From Erysipelotrichaceae bacterium UBA4808 (GTDB taxonomy: Bacteria; Bacillota_I; Bacilli_A; Erysipelotrichales; Erysipelotrichaceae): a DNA stretch of 9,425 bases. This document shows, one piece after another, positions 6,516 through 9,425 of this stretch (positions are counted from its first letter, which is position 1; each line of letters starts with the position of its first letter). A model generated the notes under the pieces. It searched no databases. It was not told the DNA's origin and saw only the letters and a list, made by a program, of their open reading frames with translations. The translations under genes and the position numbers were made by a program. The stretch is from positions 1-9,425 of the forward strand of contig DHGC01000020.1 of the NCBI GenBank assembly GCA_002402585.1. The letters are read 5' to 3'.

Positions 6516-6893
6516 TTAATCGACAATTGCTTTGATGATCCCTCCTAAAATAATCAGCCAAATCACTGCAAATGGAATTGCGTAATACCATTTAACTGGT
6601 TCTCCATTCAACCACAACGCTTCCGCTTCTTTTCTAAATTTCTCAAAAACATCTTTTGGAATAAGCTTAATCGTCAAGGTAATCAAAATAGGTAATAATA
6701 TGATGTCATCAAGATAGCCGATGACTGGAATAAAATCAGGAATCAAGTCGATGGGGGATAATGCATAAATAACCGTTATGCCAGCCAAAAGCTTTGCCAA
6801 CAACGGAGTTTCATTACTTTTCAAACATAAAAATACAGCTGGAATATCTGTCTTTAATTGAATTGCTCTAGCTTTTAGGTTCATAGCATTCAT
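6516..6893 (-). CDS. YkvA-family (DUF1232) small membrane protein
   Basis: The product has 125 residues. The hallmark of DUF1232 is clear: LLAKLLAGITVIYALSPIDL followed by IPDFIPVIGYLDDIILLPI (31-69), with the SPIDLIPDFIPVIGYLDD core. Hydrophobic segments at about 32-48, 59-78 and 104-123 suggest an integral membrane protein with two or three spans. The family is widespread in bacteria and its function is unknown. The start is uncertain: ATG 6893 and ATG 6884 (three residues later) are both possible and neither has a strong ribosome binding site. The gene ends 15 nt before the diguanylate cyclase start, so the two are almost certainly co-transcribed, tying this protein to a membrane signalling context. 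Confidence 0.87.
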   Translation of the reverse strand: MNAMNLKARAIQLKTDIPAVFLCLKSNETPLLAKLLAGITVIYALSPIDLIPDFIPVIGYLDDIILLPILITLTIKLIPKDVFEKFRKEAEALWLNGEPVKWYYAIPFAVIWLIILGGIIKAIVD

Positions 6894-7008
6894 TCAGCTC
6901 ATTTCTGGTATAAATAGTTTCCAACTCTGCTGTTATCAGGAATACATCCTCAATAATCATAAATGGAAATACATTTCAAATTAACAATTGTCTTTGTGGA
7001 ATAAATTT

Positions 7009-7018
7009 AGGTTAACCT
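7009..7018. promoter_or_regulatory. perfect 10-bp palindrome AGGTTAACCT
   Basis: AGGTTAACCT is fully self-complementary and lies about 115 bp before the YkvA-family start. The overlapping hexamer TTAGGT recurs 20 bp away (7007-7012 and 7027-7032), about two helical turns, which would suit a DNA-binding protein contacting one face. No regulator is identifiable. Confidence 0.25.
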
Positions 7019-7033
7019 TAACACTATTAGGTA

Positions 7034-7092
7034 GAAAACTTTCCATCTTGACACTCATTTTCTCTATTATAAGTTTTCCAGTCAAAGTTTTC
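7034..7092 (-). promoter_or_regulatory. possible promoter of the YkvA-cyclase operon with GAAAACTT repeats
   Basis: On the minus strand a perfect TATAAT (7066-7071) lacks a good -35 box. Instead the octamer GAAAACTT occurs directly upstream at 7071-7078 and again at 7085-7092, 14 nt apart, with a third inverted copy at 7034-7041. A good -10 box with repeated sites where the -35 should be is typical of activator-dependent promoters. The predicted leader would be about 165 nt. Confidence 0.3.
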
Positions 7093-7246
7093 ACACAAAA
7101 CAGGATTCATATTAGTAGCTTTATTCTCTCATATTATTCTGAACGGAAGCTCTAACTAAATCATTCTGCACAACCCATGCTGTGCTATTGACAATTGTAG
7201 TTCTATTTTCCCTGCACAGTAGAAATGGTATCGTATTATATTATCT

Positions 7247-7261
7247 ATCTAATCATTAGAT
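7247..7261. repeat. 15-bp palindrome ATCTAAT-C-ATTAGAT
   Basis: Two perfect 7-bp arms flank a single central C. The spacer is too short for an RNA hairpin using all pairs, so a protein-binding site is more likely than an RNA structure. It is 370 bp from the nearest start codon, and no promoter is clearly attached. Confidence 0.3.
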
Positions 7262-7394
7262 TACGCATAATTTTCTTTAAACAAACATTCATTCAGGAAG
7301 ACACTTTGTTTTTAAGATGGATTTTGTTTAATCTGTTTTCTTAAAGTAGTTTACACAACATAAATTAGATACTAATTTTAGTCATCTTGCCAAG

Positions 7395-7440
7395 TAAAAA
7401 ATTCACCTACAATCACATTTTATAGTAATTATAGGCGAAT
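7395..7440 (-). terminator. strong intrinsic terminator of the ABC transporter gene
   Basis: On the minus strand arms 7425-7440 and 7401-7416 pair along 16 positions, with three G-T wobbles, around an 8-nt loop. A run of six T's follows immediately (7396-7401). It begins 6 nt after the stop codon of the transporter, a textbook position. It should isolate the transporter from the genes downstream. Confidence 0.88.
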
Positions 7441-7445
7441 ATAGG

Positions 7446-9425
7446 TTACTCGCTACGTAACGCTTCTACAGCATCCTTTTGAGAAGCCATTCTTGCAGGA
7501 ATATGTCCACCTAACACAGTTAAGATGGTGCTAACAACTACCAACGCTACAGCATGATATGTCTGTAAACTTGCCACGCCACTAAGTTCGGTCCAATTAT
7601 ATAGTAACGTATTAATCGGAAAGGTTAATAGCCAAGCTATAATTACACCTAACACGCCAGAAAAAATTCCCAAAATGAAAGTCTCTGCATCAAATACACG
7701 GGTAATGTCTTTCTTGCGTGCACCTAAAGCTCTTAGTACCCCAATTTCTTTTGTTCTTTCCAATACTGAAGTATAGGTTATAATACTTATCATAATCAAA
7801 CTGACAACAAGAGATATCGCCGCAAAAGCGATGAGCACAAGTGTTATTGCATCCATGATTCCGCCTGTCAGTTCTGTCATTCTACCCGCTAAATCATTGA
7901 AGAAAACTTGATCTTTTATATCTTTCCCTTCATTATAAGCATCCAGATATTTAATTATCGAATCCTTATTCTCGAAATTATTTGGGAATACCATAACCAT
8001 AAATGGTGTGGAGTTACCACCGAGATACGATAAGAAGTTCTGCTTTGTCTCTTCATCGATATCTTCCATGCTCATAACGTTTTTATTACTTTGTTGCTGC
8101 GCTTTTACAATTTCTGAATTAGAGGCATCGTCAATAATCATTTGAGACAGTTCATCACTATATGCTATCCCAGTACCCAAGATACCAATAGAAACATCTT
8201 GTTTTTGACGTACAACGCCAGTAATTTTCACAGTTATACTTTTGCTTGACGCATACATTGCTTCATAATTTTGTCCTGGCAAGTAATTTCCCATATCTGT
8301 TTTTATATAAAAGTCATCATTTGATATTATTTTAAATTCCGTACCAACAATATCTGAAAATTCTATGCTTGAGACATTCTCTGTGTAAAATCCTAAAGAT
8401 TTCAATTTATTATAATCGATTCTATTTTTCGTATCGACAACCAGTACCATTTCAGTTGGATCTTTTGGATAATCTCCTGCAAGTAAATCATAATTTTTTA
8501 CAAGATATGGCTCCTCTTCATTTCCTAATCTTTCGGGATAAGAAGATAATCCAATTTCATCCATACTAGCAATATTTGCTAAGTTTGACATACTTGAAAG
8601 GTCCATACCCGTGCCCATAGAAGCCATTATATTGCTTACGGATACAGGCATAACAGTCCCATCCACCATTCGCAGCATGTTCATCCCAACAATTCTTGTA
8701 TAACCTATGCTATTGCATATTTCCGGATCAATTTTACTCAGGTAATCCATAAATTCATCCGTTATTTTGTTATTATGAGCGATAGTCGTTTCTGCTGAAT
8801 CGTAAAGAAATACTTTATTTGAGTCAGCAAATTCCTCCGTACCCATCACCTTATCTTTGAATTTATCCTGCAAACTTGATATGTTCTCAGCATTCAACTG
8901 CATCGACATCTGAGATATGATAATTGGGAACTCTGACATCGCATCACTTTGGAAAGTATCAATCTGTTTTTGAAATCCAGTAGACAAACTGAGTATTACA
9001 GCAATTCCTATAATACCTATACTTGAGGCTAACGCCGTTAAAAATGTCCGACCTTTTTTAGTCCTTAAATTATTAAAAGAGAGTTTTAATGCCGTAGGAA
9101 AATTCATGCTGGTTTTTTTAAGGATAAAACTATCCGGCTTTGGCCTTTCCTGATGTGGATGAGTATCTGATGTAATCTTCCCATCCTGGAAACGAACAAT
9201 CCTGTCGGCATATTTCTCTGCGATTTCAGGGTTATGTGTAACCATAATAACCAAACGATCATTCGCTACGTTTTTAATCAAGTCCATAATTTGAGTACTC
9301 GTAACAGTATCCAAAGCTCCCGTAGGCTCATCACATAATAAGATTTCTGGATTATTTGCCAGTGCTCGGGCTATGGCAACACGCTGCATCTGACCACCGG
9401 ATAGTTGATTTGGTTTTTTGTGCAG
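7446..9425 (-). CDS. fused ABC ATPase/FtsX-type permease, partial (N-terminus off window)
   Basis: The reading frame runs out of the window, leaving 659 C-terminal residues. Numbered from the edge, the ATPase end shows the ABC signature LSGGQ (8-12), Walker B ILLCDEP (28-34), D-loop GALD (36-39) and the H-loop histidine H64; Walker A and Q-loop lie outside. A linker leads to a MacB/FtsX-type permease. It has one membrane segment (about 127-150), a large extracytoplasmic domain of about 370 residues, then three segments (about 524-552, 582-604, 624-645) with the FtsX signature ERTKEIGVLRALGARKKDI, ending PARMASQKDAVEALRSE. Such proteins usually act as mechanotransmitters or exporters of peptides, antibiotics or lipoproteins, not as importers. 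The substrate is unknown. The extracytoplasmic domain contains a Met/Ser-rich patch (about 266-289). Confidence 0.93.
   Translation of the reverse strand: MHKKPNQLSGGQMQRVAIARALANNPEILLCDEPTGALDTVTSTQIMDLIKNVANDRLVIMVTHNPEIAEKYADRIVRFQDGKITSDTHPHQERPKPDSFILKKTSMNFPTALKLSFNNLRTKKGRTFLTALASSIGIIGIAVILSLSTGFQKQIDTFQSDAMSEFPIIISQMSMQLNAENISSLQDKFKDKVMGTEEFADSNKVFLYDSAETTIAHNNKITDEFMDYLSKIDPEICNSIGYTRIVGMNMLRMVDGTVMPVSVSNIMASMGTGMDLSSMSNLANIASMDEIGLSSYPERLGNEEEPYLVKNYDLLAGDYPKDPTEMVLVVDTKNRIDYNKLKSLGFYTENVSSIEFSDIVGTEFKIISNDDFYIKTDMGNYLPGQNYEAMYASSKSITVKITGVVRQKQDVSIGILGTGIAYSDELSQMIIDDASNSEIVKAQQQSNKNVMSMEDIDEETKQNFLSYLGGNSTPFMVMVFPNNFENKDSIIKYLDAYNEGKDIKDQVFFNDLAGRMTELTGGIMDAITLVLIAFAAISLVVSLIMISIITYTSVLERTKEIGVLRALGARKKDITRVFDAETFILGIFSGVLGVIIAWLLTFPINTLLYNWTELSGVASLQTYHAVALVVVSTILTVLGGHIPARMASQKDAVEALRSE

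Larger units (their letters stand above)
6894..7445. other. 552-bp AT-rich intergenic region with short palindromes
   Basis: I find no convincing gene here. The longest sensible ORF is a 39-codon plus-strand frame from ATG 7225 with no ribosome binding site. The stretch holds the terminator of the ABC transporter gene at its high-coordinate end (7395-7440). It also holds a 15-bp palindrome (7247-7261), a cluster of TGTGCAG-type repeats (7166-7219), a possible promoter with GAAAACTT repeats (7034-7092) and a 10-bp palindrome AGGTTAACCT (7009-7018). The last two are well placed to control the YkvA-cyclase operon. No tRNA or recognisable riboswitch was seen. Confidence 0.6.

Noticed and set aside
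7048..7073. Plus-strand promoter, TTGACA then TATAAG
   Set aside because: The spacing is only 14 nt and no plus-strand gene follows.
7188..7193. Perfect TTGACA on the plus strand
   Set aside because: There is no -10 box at 16-18 nt and no plus-strand gene downstream.
7225..7344. 39-codon plus-strand ORF in the long intergenic region
   Set aside because: It has no ribosome binding site, its composition reflects AT-rich DNA and it has no recognisable motif.
1..9425. CRISPR array, tRNA or rRNA genes, insertion sequence, prophage or toxin-antitoxin pair
   Set aside because: No regularly spaced repeats, cloverleaf, transposase or integrase motifs, or terminal inverted repeats with target duplications were seen. 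Two-gene units here belong to other families.

Overview
The window looks like chromosome from a low-GC Gram-positive bacterium (Bacillota). It is AT-rich throughout, intergenic DNA is even richer in A+T, and most starts carry strong AGGAG-type ribosome binding sites. Several proteins (SWIM protein, YkvA/DUF1232, fused MacB/FtsX-type ABC transporter) are common in that phylum. Genus cannot be fixed from the sequence. All recognisable genes lie on the minus strand, so the layout is best read from high to low coordinates.

Region 1 (9425 to 7446) is the C-terminal two thirds of a fused ABC ATPase/FtsX-type permease, cut by the window edge after the Walker A part. A strong intrinsic terminator follows it (7395-7440). 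Region 2 (7445 to 6894) is a 552-bp AT-rich gene-free stretch with several short palindromes and repeats; it probably holds the control region of the next operon.

Region 3 (6893 to 4503) is a two-gene unit: a small YkvA/DUF1232 membrane protein, then a membrane-anchored diguanylate cyclase (seven predicted membrane segments, PAS, PAS, GGDEF). The cyclase has an intact GGEEF active site and an RxxD inhibitory site, so the cell very likely uses cyclic di-GMP. Region 4 (4334 to 3302) is a probable cupin-GNAT acetyltransferase operon; the cupin most likely starts at a TTG codon. Region 5 (3135 to 2884) is a monocistronic-looking 83-residue protein of unknown function, preceded by a long hairpin.

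Region 6 (2663 to 221) is a tight three-gene operon: a SWIM zinc-finger protein, a Nudix hydrolase overlapping it by 29 nt, and a YCII/DGPF-domain protein 15 nt further on. It has a good promoter (TTGACT-16-TATACA) with an inverted repeat centred on the -10 box, and an intrinsic terminator at 161-197. The first ~125 bases hold only tiny ORFs, possibly remains of a broken small gene.

Most of this is ordinary accessory and housekeeping content. The points most worth checking are the SWIM-Nudix-YCII operon with its operator-like dyad, the unclassified sensor domain of the cyclase paired with YkvA, and the structured intergenic DNA at 6894-7445. No clear new system (CRISPR, toxin-antitoxin, defence island, mobile element) is visible.
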